Below are positions 45,134 to 53,046 of a DNA stretch of 64,000 nt, piece after piece. The translations under genes were made by a program, and so were the position numbers. The DNA lies in the NCBI GenBank assembly GCA_014055495.1, contig WIAG01000006.1:47209-111208 (forward strand), given 5' to 3'. Source of the stretch: Nitrospira sp. CR1.2 (GTDB taxonomy: Bacteria > Nitrospirota > Nitrospiria > Nitrospirales > Nitrospiraceae). Below the pieces are notes generated by a model. It did no database searches. It saw only the letters and a program-made list of their open reading frames with translations, and was not told the origin of the DNA. The number at the start of each line of letters is the position of its first letter. Within the stretch, counting starts at the first letter, position 1.

Positions 45134-45460
45134 CTAGACTTTCCGTCTAGCACCAACAAAGACCTGCCCGCCCTCGATACGCACATCGTAACTCCCTACG
45201 CAGTACCCCCCACCGTCCGTGCCTTGGCCGTTTCGCACGTCAAAGGCCAAGTCATGCCAGGGACAGGAGACGACATGCCCCTTCACACGCCCCTTGTGCA
45301 AAGGACCGCCTTCGTGAGGGCAGGAATTATAAATCGCGTGAAAACGTCCCTCGATATTGAAGACTGCAATATCGCGCTCGTTCACTTTGACGACCTTCAC
45401 CTGGCCGGGTGGAATCTCCTCGACCCTAGCAACACACTGAAACCCTTCCATACCTGACAT
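45134..45460 (-). CDS. Rieske-type [2Fe-2S] ferredoxin
   Basis: The 108-residue single-domain protein has Rieske cluster motifs CPHEGGPL (about 47-54) and CPWHDLAFDV (about 67-76), giving Cys-X-His and Cys-X2-His ligands. There is no signal peptide or membrane anchor, so it is a cytoplasmic soluble Rieske protein like those feeding dioxygenases or the NirD small subunit. No oxygenase is adjacent. A start three codons later is possible. Confidence 0.9.
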   Translation of the reverse strand: MSGMEGFQCVARVEEIPPGQVKVVKVNERDIAVFNIEGRFHAIYNSCPHEGGPLHKGRVKGHVVSCPWHDLAFDVRNGQGTDGGGYCVGSYDVRIEGGQVFVGARRKV

Positions 45461-45469
45461 CCACTTCCT

Positions 45470-45973
45470 TTACATACGAAGCGTAAACCTGAGTTCCATC
45501 CCAGTCGTAATCTCGGCGCGTTTGGCGTAACCGGCCTCAGCCTGGATGAGGTACCGAACCGGTTCTGGAGGGGGACCATACAGCGGGCAGGGGTCTTTCG
45601 CACAAGGCGGCACCTGCTCCAAAATTTGCACGATGTGGTGACTTTCATCAATCCACAACATGTCGACGGGAATACGGAATTGCCGGGTCCCCACTCGATG
45701 CGATCCGGTCGACTCAAAGATATAGAGCATCCCCGTGTCGGCTGGCAATCCTTCTCGGAACGCGAGACCAAACAGTAATTTCTCCGGCGTACTCGCCACT
45801 TCCGTTTCCATGGTTTTGCCGTTCGGAAACTCGACAATAATGAGTTCTGATTCCTTCGGCCCCCCAAGAAACAGCGTGACGCTGATCAGCAAAATCACCA
45901 GCAGCACGAACGTCACAATTTTTTTGCGACGCTGCTCCGACTCGGCCCCACTCGAACGCGTTACCATACGCAC
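45470..45973 (-). CDS. DUF192-family exported or membrane-anchored protein
   Basis: The 167-residue protein has a basic N-terminus and a transmembrane/signal segment (IVTFVLLVILLISVTLFLG, about 19-37). A DUF192 domain follows: MLYIFESTGSHRVGTRQFRI, PVDMLWIDESHHIVQI and RYLIQAEAGYAKRAEI. A CAKDPC pair lies near 125. DUF192 function is poorly known. It is the first gene of the minus-strand run leading to rimP, divergent from the ferredoxin gene. Confidence 0.85.
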   Translation of the reverse strand: MRMVTRSSGAESEQRRKKIVTFVLLVILLISVTLFLGGPKESELIIVEFPNGKTMETEVASTPEKLLFGLAFREGLPADTGMLYIFESTGSHRVGTRQFRIPVDMLWIDESHHIVQILEQVPPCAKDPCPLYGPPPEPVRYLIQAEAGYAKRAEITTGMELRFTLRM

Positions 45974-46091
45974 ATGCTGTCGAACATCGATGCATCCTCA
46001 TGTGATCACACACGCGCAGAGCCGCATGTATATTGGGCCCAAAGCCCCATGACTTCCACGAGGCTAGGCCTTCTTACCAAGCCGCACTCTG

Positions 46092-46121
46092 TTGACTTGC
46101 CGAAGAATGCCAGCATAGAAT
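46092..46121 (+). promoter_or_regulatory. putative sigma-70 promoter of the ferredoxin gene
   Basis: TTGACT (46092-46097) and TAGAAT (46116-46121) are separated by 18 bp, five of six matches in each hexamer. The leader would be about 90 nt before the ferredoxin ATG at 46216. Confidence 0.65.
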
Positions 46122-46215
46122 GCGGACCTGTTTCGCCGCGGAACTATGGTCGCGGCGGCACGAAATTGTCAACATCTTATCTGTCATTAAAGGAACCGAG
46201 AAGGAGGCACAGGCC

Positions 46216-46563
46216 ATGGCGCTTCTGATCACCGATGAGTGCATTTCCTGCGGGGCATGCCTGCCAGAATGTCCCAATGAAGCGATTTTCGAAACGCGAA
46301 GCGATGCCGAAGGCAAGGGCAACCATGTCGGAGACGGCCAGGGAGTGGGCGACAACATCTATGTCATCACGCATGACCGGTGTACCGAGTGCGTCGGACA
46401 CTTCGATGAGCCCCAATGCGCGGCCGTGTGCCCGGTGGATAACTGCTGCATCTCTGATCCCGCCTACCCGGAAACGACCGATGTGTTGCTGGAAAAAGCC
46501 AAGTCTTTGAATCCGGACAAAGAAATTGATCCGGCCAAAGTGTGGAGCGGCGTCCGCAACTAA
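46216..46563 (+). CDS. 2[4Fe-4S] ferredoxin (YfhL-like)
   Basis: The 115-residue protein starts at the ATG at 46216, with AAGGAGG eight bases before; open frame further upstream lacks homology. Cluster motifs are CISCGACLPECP near the N-terminus and CTECVGHFDEPQCAAVCP (about 60-77), the latter with the YfhL-type insertion between cysteines. Between the clusters is an acidic insert with a Gly-rich stretch. It is a low-potential cytoplasmic electron carrier and has its own promoter and terminator. The redox partner is unknown. Confidence 0.92.
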   Translation: MALLITDECISCGACLPECPNEAIFETRSDAEGKGNHVGDGQGVGDNIYVITHDRCTECVGHFDEPQCAAVCPVDNCCISDPAYPETTDVLLEKAKSLNPDKEIDPAKVWSGVRN

Positions 46564-46592
46564 GCTTCCGCCCCAGACATCTGCATGGCACC

Positions 46593-46623
46593 ACGAAGGC
46601 TCCTACGGGAGCCTTCGTCATTT
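46593..46623 (+). terminator. hairpin terminator after the ferredoxin gene
   Basis: The 11-bp stem ACGAAGGCTCC/GGAGCCTTCGT (46593-46603 with 46608-46618) is closed by a TACG tetraloop and followed by CATTT, a weak U-tract. It is 30 bp after the stop. Confidence 0.7.
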
Positions 46624-46783
46624 CCAGACCAAACCAACTCCGCTTTGATCCTCCGGTGGTACCGGACGCTTCCCTGGCTTTCCCCACTCGACAGCTGTAG
46701 ACTTTAAGAAGACGTGTGACATGCGAGGGCCATTGTTCCCACATGGCTCAGCTACACCGCCATCCTCTCAACGGGAGGTCCAC

Positions 46784-47119
46784 ATGAGAAGCCTTGCTCA
46801 TCTCGTCCTACTTGCCGCCTGGACTCTTGCCGCACTCCCAGCCTCCGCCATGACTGACTCTGGTGATATAGGGACGTTGATCGAGAGTTTCGTGACTCGA
46901 CAATTTCCGGATGCCGCCAGTCATTTCTGGATCGTGAACGAAACCCAATGGGACGGCGATGAAATGATTGTCGATATGAACACCATCGTGACGGAACGTC
47001 GACAAGCCCCCCCGACGGAGAGTCGCTTCTTGCTACTGATTGTGGAGGGACAGCTGAAGGGAATCCAAAGTATTCCGTTGGACGCTGCGGCTGAATGTCA
47101 GAAGGAGCAGGAAGTGTAG
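46784..47119 (+). CDS. small secreted protein of unknown function
   Basis: The 111-residue protein starts at the ATG at 46784 with GGGAGG seven bases before. The signal peptide spans residues 1-22 (ALPASA/MTDSG). The mature 89 residues are acidic: FVTRQFPDAASHFWIVNETQ, then WDGDEMIVDMNTIV and a predicted strand FLLLIVEGQLKGIQSIPL. One cysteine lies at the end. The layout recalls small periplasmic domains, but no family is recognised. It converges with the cupredoxin gene across a long hairpin. Confidence 0.72.
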   Translation: MRSLAHLVLLAAWTLAALPASAMTDSGDIGTLIESFVTRQFPDAASHFWIVNETQWDGDEMIVDMNTIVTERRQAPPTESRFLLLIVEGQLKGIQSIPLDAAAECQKEQEV

Positions 47120-47157
47120 CCTGACACGGCGGGTGCCGCGAACGTGACGCACAGACA

Positions 47158-47195
47158 GCAACGCCCCCTCTGCAGTGATGCAGAGGGGGCGTTGC
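47158..47195. terminator. long perfect hairpin between convergent genes
   Basis: GCAACGCCCCCTCTGCA (47158-47174) pairs perfectly with 47179-47195, 17 bp with a GTGA (GNRA-type) tetraloop on the plus strand. There is no strong U-tract on either side. It lies between the ends of the 46784 and 47222 genes and most likely stops transcription or protects 3' ends from both directions. Confidence 0.7.
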
Positions 47196-47221
47196 GTGAC
47201 AAAAACGACTCTCCGAAACGA

Positions 47222-47701
47222 CTACTTGATCATCACAAGCTTGCCGCCGACATGCGCCGGGTGCAAATGACAGCGATAGGACAGGGTATTGCCCTGGGTC
47301 GCATTAAACATGTCGCTGGTCGGAATTCCGATATACTTCGTCTCACCGGGCTTGAGCACCACTTCAGCCTTCAACACAAACGGTGAAGCGGCATTCACCG
47401 GATCGGTCATCTGAAATCCGTGCTCGGCAGACGAGCTGTTCGTCACCTTCAGTACCACCGGTCGGCCTGGCCGAACCTTGAAATCGATCACGGTCACCGG
47501 CGGATACCACGCCTTCATGTTGCCGATTTCGACAGCGTACAATTCCGCATCCACAACCAATTCTTTAAACGGTTGGCCAACGACAGAACCGGTATCCAAA
47601 TCACCGATTTCGACACCGCCAGCTTGCAGCGCGTATGCGCCTGAGGCCCCAGCCACCAGCATAACCAGGCCGAAAAATACTGCCACCATCGTCTTACCCA
47701 T
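47222..47701 (-). CDS. secreted cupredoxin-like copper protein
   Basis: The 159-residue protein has a signal peptide ending near residue 24 (GAYA/LQAGG). The C-terminal half is a cupredoxin fold with likely type-1 copper ligands: His in SSSAEHGFQMTDPV (about 94) and the cluster YRCHLHPAHVGGKLVM (about 142-157) with Cys, His and a terminal Met. Extra His residues between Cys and the usual His are unusual. The N-terminal part (about 30-70) is an extension. It is a periplasmic electron-transfer or copper-binding candidate. Confidence 0.8.
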   Translation of the reverse strand: MGKTMVAVFFGLVMLVAGASGAYALQAGGVEIGDLDTGSVVGQPFKELVVDAELYAVEIGNMKAWYPPVTVIDFKVRPGRPVVLKVTNSSSAEHGFQMTDPVNAASPFVLKAEVVLKPGETKYIGIPTSDMFNATQGNTLSYRCHLHPAHVGGKLVMIK

Positions 47702-47983
47702 GACCTACCTCCTTAAAGAGATTAAGAAGAGATGCGATTAGGTTGGTAAAAATGACCACCGCGCGCTGAACCTTCTGCTAGACACTCTGCCCAGGAGGCT
47801 AGCAACAACGACTCGAATGTATCCTACATAACAGGCTTAATGAGCGACCCCTTATAGCACAGGGATTTAAAAGGAAGCAAGAAAGTTTCGTGGAAACCAG
47901 AACCAAGAGAAGAGGAACGAGTCCCTTTGGGTCCGCGACACAAGGAGGCAGTATAGCTGCTGTATTTCAATGACCTGCGAGAA

Positions 47984-49549
47984 TCACTTACCGTCAGGAG
48001 CCATCTCCGCTGCCTGAGATCCGATCAGAAGGTCGTAGGGGGTGTAGTCGTCGGTCAATTGTATGCCCGGCAGCCAGGGGCGAGTCCGACGGGCAGCCAA
48101 GAGCGACGTCGCTTCCAGCGGCAACCGTCTGGCCTCCACCTGTGCCTGGATCCGCTGCACCAACTCACCGTACGGCATGGTATCGATCGGCCTGCCGCCG
48201 AAAAAGATGAGATTCTCCGCCGTCGTCTGATGGGCCCGCCACGGCCCCTTGACGCCAAAGGATTCGACCGTCGGAAATGCCGACTTCAGCGTCTGCACCA
48301 CCGCACTCGCTCGCTGGAGGTCCCCTCCTTCGCCGGAAGAGGCCAAGTTGAGAGCCAGCACCCCGTCGGGATTGAGTCGGGTCCGGAGCTCGGCAAAGAA
48401 TTCGACCGTGGTCAAATGAAAGGGGATGAGGTGCCGGGCAAACGCATCGACCCAGATGACATCGTACGTCGCCTTCGTGTCGCGCAGAAACACACGGGCA
48501 TCCTTCACCCAGACATGGTGATTAGCCGGGGGATGATACTCGAAGTACTGCTCCGCCATTCGCACCACAACGGGATCAAACTCGACGACATCCAACTCCA
48601 GCTCAGGCCAGACCTGGGCCAACCATTTTGCCAGCGATCCTCCTCCATGCCCAAGTATGAGTCCCCGCTTCGGTTCAGGCGTCAACGCCACCGCGGCGAC
48701 CATGAGTTGGCTATAAGGGAGAAACAAGGTATGCGGATCAGCCCGCCACATGACGGCATGCCAGGTGCGGTCGAGGACCAGATAACGAAACAGGTCGTCG
48801 TCCCGCACACGCACTTGTTGATAGGGGCTATCTTCCTGATACACCAATCCTGCTACCGGAGGAGCCTGACCGAACAATTGCCACGCTAGAATCAGCAAGC
48901 CCGCCAAGGCAGTCCCTGCAAGCTTGGTCACTTTCCCGCTTCCTTGTTGCAACCATGCCAACCCTAACAGGAGTTGGATCACCCCCAACGACGCCACCAG
49001 CGTCTGGGTCCCTAACCACGAGAGGAGAAAGAATGCCGTCCCCCAAGTACCCGCCAGACTCCCCACGGTCGACAAGGCAATCATGCTCCCTGTGTGACGA
49101 CCGAGATACCCCATATCGACCACGGCCAATCGAAGCAACGCGGGCATCACCCCGCTCAATCCAAACGCCGGTGGAGCGAGCAACACGCATGCCGCAACGC
49201 TAGGCCCCCAACGAGGGTCCTCGATCATTTTCGCGACCTTGAAAATCGCCCCCTGCCCCACCCACGACATCAGCAACGTCCAGGCACCTGACCCCAGCAG
49301 CAGCCAGGCCAGCACCGCCGCCACACGATACCGATCCGAGGCCCATCCGCCGAACGCATACCCGGAACTCATCGCCGCCAAAATGATGCCGATCAACGCG
49401 CCCCACACGAACAGGGAATTTCCGAAGACTGGAGCGAGCAAGCGACTGCCCAAAATTTCGAGCGCCATGACAATCGCGCCCGTCACAAGCGCCGTCGCAA
49501 GGAGAAACAGACGTGAAACGGAAGCAGCGGAAGGTCCCTGAGCCATCAT
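47984..49549 (-). CDS. membrane-anchored spermidine-synthase-like protein
   Basis: The 521-residue protein uses the ATG at 49549; a GTG at 49570 also opens the frame. Residues about 10-230 hold seven to eight membrane helices (MALEILGSRLLAPVFGNSLF signature of the SpeE-linked membrane family). The C-terminal half is a SAM-type Rossmann domain: GLILGHGGGSLAKWLAQVWP (about 308), DVVEFDPVVVRMAEQYF and YDVIWVDAFARHLIP. Such fusions are widespread, and polyamine synthase activity is unproven for them. The gene stands alone. Confidence 0.85.
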   Translation of the reverse strand: MMAQGPSAASVSRLFLLATALVTGAIVMALEILGSRLLAPVFGNSLFVWGALIGIILAAMSSGYAFGGWASDRYRVAAVLAWLLLGSGAWTLLMSWVGQGAIFKVAKMIEDPRWGPSVAACVLLAPPAFGLSGVMPALLRLAVVDMGYLGRHTGSMIALSTVGSLAGTWGTAFFLLSWLGTQTLVASLGVIQLLLGLAWLQQGSGKVTKLAGTALAGLLILAWQLFGQAPPVAGLVYQEDSPYQQVRVRDDDLFRYLVLDRTWHAVMWRADPHTLFLPYSQLMVAAVALTPEPKRGLILGHGGGSLAKWLAQVWPELELDVVEFDPVVVRMAEQYFEYHPPANHHVWVKDARVFLRDTKATYDVIWVDAFARHLIPFHLTTVEFFAELRTRLNPDGVLALNLASSGEGGDLQRASAVVQTLKSAFPTVESFGVKGPWRAHQTTAENLIFFGGRPIDTMPYGELVQRIQAQVEARRLPLEATSLLAARRTRPWLPGIQLTDDYTPYDLLIGSQAAEMAPDGK

Positions 49550-49613
49550 GAACGGAGGGCCACGAAACACCAGCTGGGGACAGGAGAGTGTGTGCGAGCT
49601 TGTTGAATCATCT

Positions 49614-50024
49614 CTACAGTGTGCCCCAGTTTTTAAAGTATCGCAGTAAATCGCGCACAGAGATCATGCCCACCACTCGCCCTTCCTCGGTGATCACCAA
49701 GTGCCGGATGCCTCGCTCAGCCATTAGGTCGCTTGCGTCATGAGCCGACCTCGCGATGTCGATCGTCATAACGGGTGTACTCATCACGGCGCGAGCCAAG
49801 ACCTGCTCAGCCGCTGCCCCATTGGCCATGGCTTTCCGCACCAGATCCGCCTCGCTGACGATCCCCACATAGTCACCATGGTCGGCCACCAGCATCGCCC
49901 CGACCCGGGCATCACGTAACCGCTGCGCCACCACCAACAGGGAATCATCGGGACGCACCGTGTGACTGACGGGGCGCATCATCATTGCCAACGGTCGCTG
50001 GATCGGTCCGCCCACCACCGCCAT
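49614..50024 (-). CDS. tandem CBS-domain protein
   Basis: The 136-residue protein consists of two CBS motifs: VRPDDSLLVVAQRLRDARVG to YVGIVSEADLVRKAM (about 22-65), and MTIDIARSAHDASDLMAERG to VVGMISVRDLLRYF (about 85-130). CBS pairs bind adenine nucleotides or SAM and sense energy state. No catalytic domain is present. It is transcribed divergently from UDP-glucose dehydrogenase. Confidence 0.92.
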   Translation of the reverse strand: MAVVGGPIQRPLAMMMRPVSHTVRPDDSLLVVAQRLRDARVGAMLVADHGDYVGIVSEADLVRKAMANGAAAEQVLARAVMSTPVMTIDIARSAHDASDLMAERGIRHLVITEEGRVVGMISVRDLLRYFKNWGTL

Positions 50025-50122
50025 CTGTCAGCGTCTCCCACAAAGAGGCCTGAATTCTACTGAACTGCACCACAATCTGCAATTGACTCCAGCAACGCGG
50101 CCCGCAAAAACCTCCGATATGT

Positions 50123-50151
50123 TTGCTCGGTTTCCCATGCATTGCTATACT
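50123..50151 (+). promoter_or_regulatory. putative sigma-70 promoter of ugd
   Basis: TTGCTC (50123-50128), a 17-bp spacer and TATACT (50146-50151) lie 63 bp before the ugd ATG. The -10 matches five of six, the -35 only three. Confidence 0.5.
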
Positions 50152-50213
50152 ACCGACTCTACACGAGTACTCACCACACGGCTTGCGGCTGTTCTTCAAG
50201 AGGAGATGCATCC

Positions 50214-51533
50214 ATGCATATTAGCGTGATTGGAACGGGCTATGTCGGCTTGGTTACCGGTGCCTGCTTCGCGGAATTCGGCGTCAACGTGACCTGTATG
50301 GATACGGACGCACGCCGAATTGCCAAGCTCGAGAAGGGCGAGGTGCCGTTTTTTGAGCCCGGCATCACCGAACTTGTATCCAAGGGCATCAAAGAAGACC
50401 GACTCCATTTCACGACCGATGTGGCCAAAGCCGTCGATAAAGCGCTGGCCATCTTCATCGCAGTCGGCACACCGCCGAAATCCGACGGTTCCGCCGATTT
50501 ATCCTATGTCGAAGAGGTCGGCCGCGGGATTGCCAAGAATATGACCGGATACAAAGTCATCGTCACCAAGTCGACGGTGCCGGTCGGCACCGGCGAAAAA
50601 TTACGCGAAGTCATCAAGGCCAACCAAACCGGTCGATTTCGGTTCGACATCGTGTCCAATCCGGAATTCCTTCGGGAAGGCTCCGCCATTGAAGACTTCA
50701 TGCGGCCCAACCGGGTGGTCATCGGCGCTGACAGCGAACAGGCCGTCGCCATCATGAAGGATCTCTACCGCCCGTTGTATTTGCTGGAAACCCCGATTGT
50801 CGTCACCGACATTCCGACCGCAGAGATGATCAAGTACGCTTCCAACGCCTTCCTCGCCGTCAAGATCTCGTTCATCAACGAAATTGCGACGGTCTGCGAA
50901 AAGGTGGGAGCAGACGTGCAAATGGTGTCCAAAGGCATGGGGCTCGACAATCGTATCGGCAACAAGTTTCTGCATGCCGGGCCCGGATTCGGCGGTTCCT
51001 GCTTTCCGAAAGATCTGGCGGCGCTGGTGCAGACCGGCGAGCGCGTGGGCTATCCGTTTCAAATTGCCGGCGCGGCGGCCAAAGTCAACTATGAGCAGCA
51101 CCTGCGCATGGTGCAAAAAGTGAAGGACGCGTGCGGAGGCGTCAAAGGGAAAACCCTCGGCGTGTTGGGCCTCTCGTTCAAGCCGAACACGAACGACATG
51201 CGCGAAGCCCCGTCATTGACGATCCTGAGTGAGTTGATGAAGGAAGGGGCGACGATCCGTGCCTATGACCCGGCGTCGATGGAGGAATCGGTCAAGCTCC
51301 TGCCCGGTATGGTTCCCTGCCAGGATACGTATGACGTCGCCGAAGGCGCCGACGGCTTGATCATCATGACCGAATGGAATCAGTTCAGGAATCTTGACTT
51401 TGAGCGGCTCAAGAAATCGATGAAGGAACCGCTGTTGCTCGACCTGCGCAACACATACGAATCTGATCGCGTCGTCACCTACGGCTTCCGCCACGTGTCG
51501 GTCGGTCGCACGACTAAGAATCCGGCCGCCTAA
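50214..51533 (+). CDS. ugd: UDP-glucose 6-dehydrogenase
   Basis: The 439-residue protein starts at the ATG at 50214, with AAGAGGAG upstream. The N-terminal NAD fold is ISVIGTGYVGLVTGACFAEF (residues 3-22). The catalytic Cys lies in GPGFGGSCFPKDLAALVQ (about 260). The lysine-containing central helix NAFLAVKISFINEIA and C-terminal domain LGVLGLSFKPNTNDMREAPS are intact. It oxidises UDP-glucose to UDP-glucuronate for extracellular polysaccharide or LPS; no glycosyltransferases are nearby. The stop codon lies in the loop of a 10-bp inverted repeat. Confidence 0.96.
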   Translation: MHISVIGTGYVGLVTGACFAEFGVNVTCMDTDARRIAKLEKGEVPFFEPGITELVSKGIKEDRLHFTTDVAKAVDKALAIFIAVGTPPKSDGSADLSYVEEVGRGIAKNMTGYKVIVTKSTVPVGTGEKLREVIKANQTGRFRFDIVSNPEFLREGSAIEDFMRPNRVVIGADSEQAVAIMKDLYRPLYLLETPIVVTDIPTAEMIKYASNAFLAVKISFINEIATVCEKVGADVQMVSKGMGLDNRIGNKFLHAGPGFGGSCFPKDLAALVQTGERVGYPFQIAGAAAKVNYEQHLRMVQKVKDACGGVKGKTLGVLGLSFKPNTNDMREAPSLTILSELMKEGATIRAYDPASMEESVKLLPGMVPCQDTYDVAEGADGLIIMTEWNQFRNLDFERLKKSMKEPLLLDLRNTYESDRVVTYGFRHVSVGRTTKNPAA

Positions 51534-51544
51534 CGGCGGCCGGA
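51521..51544. terminator. inverted repeat spanning the ugd stop codon
   Basis: TCCGGCCGCC (51521-51530) and GGCGGCCGGA (51535-51544) are perfectly complementary, with TAAC in the loop, which contains the ugd stop. No U-tract follows. It lies between convergent genes (ugd and the HEAT gene) and may end both transcripts. Confidence 0.5.
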
Positions 51545-51553
51545 CGGCCACTG

Positions 51554-52264
51554 TTAACTCAAGAGCTTCGCGGGCTCAGCCTGGGCACTTTCCTTCGGCT
51601 TCGGTTTATAGCCCATCCGGTCAAGCACCTTCATGATCTTCTTTTTCAACTGATCATCCGCGTCCGCCAACGCCGTAGCCAACGGCTCCACGGCCGGCTT
51701 GCCGATCTTTCGAATGATTTCCGTCGCCGACTGACGCACATCGTCCTCCTCAGCAGCCAACAAGGGCACGAGCGACGGCACGGCCGACCCGCCGATCTTG
51801 ATCAACGAATCGTACGCCCGCTGCCGGACGTCCCCGACCTCGTCGGTGAGGGCCTCTACGAGCGGAAGGACCGCCCGTGGGTCCTTCAATTCGCCAAGGA
51901 CCTCCGCCGCATACTTGCGATTGAGCCAATGCGAGTCTTTCAAATCGATCAGCATGGCGTCGGCCTTCGCGGCATTCGGATCCTTCGCACGAATCCGGAA
52001 GCTTTTTGCGACACGTTTGCCGCCTTCTTCCACGACACGAATCGTGGCTCCGTCACCAGGCTTGATCTTGAGAAAATCTTCGAGCGCCTCGTCTCCCACA
52101 TCGAGCACGACGGTCTTTCCGTCGTACGCCAGCAATTCAACTTCCAACTGCTTGGCTTCGGGATTGACGGCCACTACGCGTTCCGTGACCAGGTTGAATC
52201 CGTCTTTCTTGGGGCCGCCCTTGGGTCCAATCTGAATCAGTTTTACCGGTGCTTCATCAGCCAT
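51554..52264 (-). CDS. HEAT-repeat protein with N-terminal beta domain (cluster gene 5)
   Basis: The 236-residue protein starts at the ATG at 52264. The first 95 residues are a non-repeat, strand-rich domain: KLIQIGPKGGPKKDGFNLVT, VVLDVGDEALEDFLKIKPGD and ATIRVVEEGGKRV. After this come about three HEAT repeats (LNRKYAAEVLGELKDPRAVL, DVRQRAYDSLIKIGGSAVPS, DVRQSATEIIRKIGKPAVEP), then a helical tail with a Lys-rich segment. It is the last of five tandem HEAT genes and the only one with an extra domain. No signal peptide; cytoplasmic. Confidence 0.85.
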   Translation of the reverse strand: MADEAPVKLIQIGPKGGPKKDGFNLVTERVVAVNPEAKQLEVELLAYDGKTVVLDVGDEALEDFLKIKPGDGATIRVVEEGGKRVAKSFRIRAKDPNAAKADAMLIDLKDSHWLNRKYAAEVLGELKDPRAVLPLVEALTDEVGDVRQRAYDSLIKIGGSAVPSLVPLLAAEEDDVRQSATEIIRKIGKPAVEPLATALADADDQLKKKIMKVLDRMGYKPKPKESAQAEPAKLLS

Positions 52265-52284
52265 GATCACGTTCCTTTATCGGG

Positions 52285-53046
52285 TTATGACGAGGTCGCC
52301 TGTTTCCATCCCAAACTCGCAAGGACACCTTCGACGGTCTCCTGCACCATCGTATTTTCGTCTTCCAAGAGGGGGAGCAGCGGTTCGATGGCCTGCTTCG
52401 CGCCAAGCCGCGCCAGCGATTCAGCCGCGTTCCGGCGCACGAGCCAGTCTTCATCCTGTAGCGACTGGATCAGAGCCTCGGCGCTGCGAGGGTCGCCGAT
52501 CTTGCCGAGCGCCTCCGCGGCATGGCGCCGCACCATCCAATTGGGCCCCAAAAGCCCCTCAATCAACGCATCGACCGCTCGAGTATCGCCGATCTTTTTC
52601 AACACCCGGGCCACATCCTCGCGCACCGTCCCATCGCCAAGCGCTTCAATCAATCCCGGCGTCGCACGCGAATCCCCGATGCGCTCCAATGCCCACACGG
52701 CCGCCGTCCTGACCGCCCCGTCCTTGTCTTTGAGCGCCAGCATGAGAGGATCGACGGCGCGGGGATCGCGGAACCGGCCAAGCGCATTGGCCGCTTGTTC
52801 GCGAATGGCCCATTCATCGTCACTCAACGCCTCTACCAGCTGATCGAATGCGACGGGGCCGATGCGCACCACCGCCGTCGCCGCCGCCTCGCGAATCACC
52901 ACATCCTCATCCGCCATCAGACCGATAAGTTGTGGAACGGCCTCGACGCCCATCTGCCCGAGACTCGCCATCGCATGATCCCGCAGGGCCTCGTTGTCAT
53001 CCCGCAGGGCGGCAATCAGTTGTGCAATTCGCTCAGCATCACTCAT
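52285..53046 (-). CDS. HEAT-repeat protein (cluster gene 4)
   Basis: The 253-residue protein starts at the ATG at 53046 (GGAGGATC upstream), overlapping the preceding gene by 8 bp. It consists of about eight regular HEAT repeats of roughly 31 residues throughout, for example EALRDHAMASLGQMGVEAVP, WAIREQAANALGRFRDPRAV and WLVRRNAAESLARLGAKQAI. There is no catalytic motif, signal peptide or membrane segment. It resembles a phycobilisome-lyase-type (PBS) HEAT scaffold, but no phycobilisome genes are expected here. It is a probable protein-interaction scaffold. Confidence 0.88.
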   Translation of the reverse strand: MSDAERIAQLIAALRDDNEALRDHAMASLGQMGVEAVPQLIGLMADEDVVIREAAATAVVRIGPVAFDQLVEALSDDEWAIREQAANALGRFRDPRAVDPLMLALKDKDGAVRTAAVWALERIGDSRATPGLIEALGDGTVREDVARVLKKIGDTRAVDALIEGLLGPNWMVRRHAAEALGKIGDPRSAEALIQSLQDEDWLVRRNAAESLARLGAKQAIEPLLPLLEDENTMVQETVEGVLASLGWKQATSS

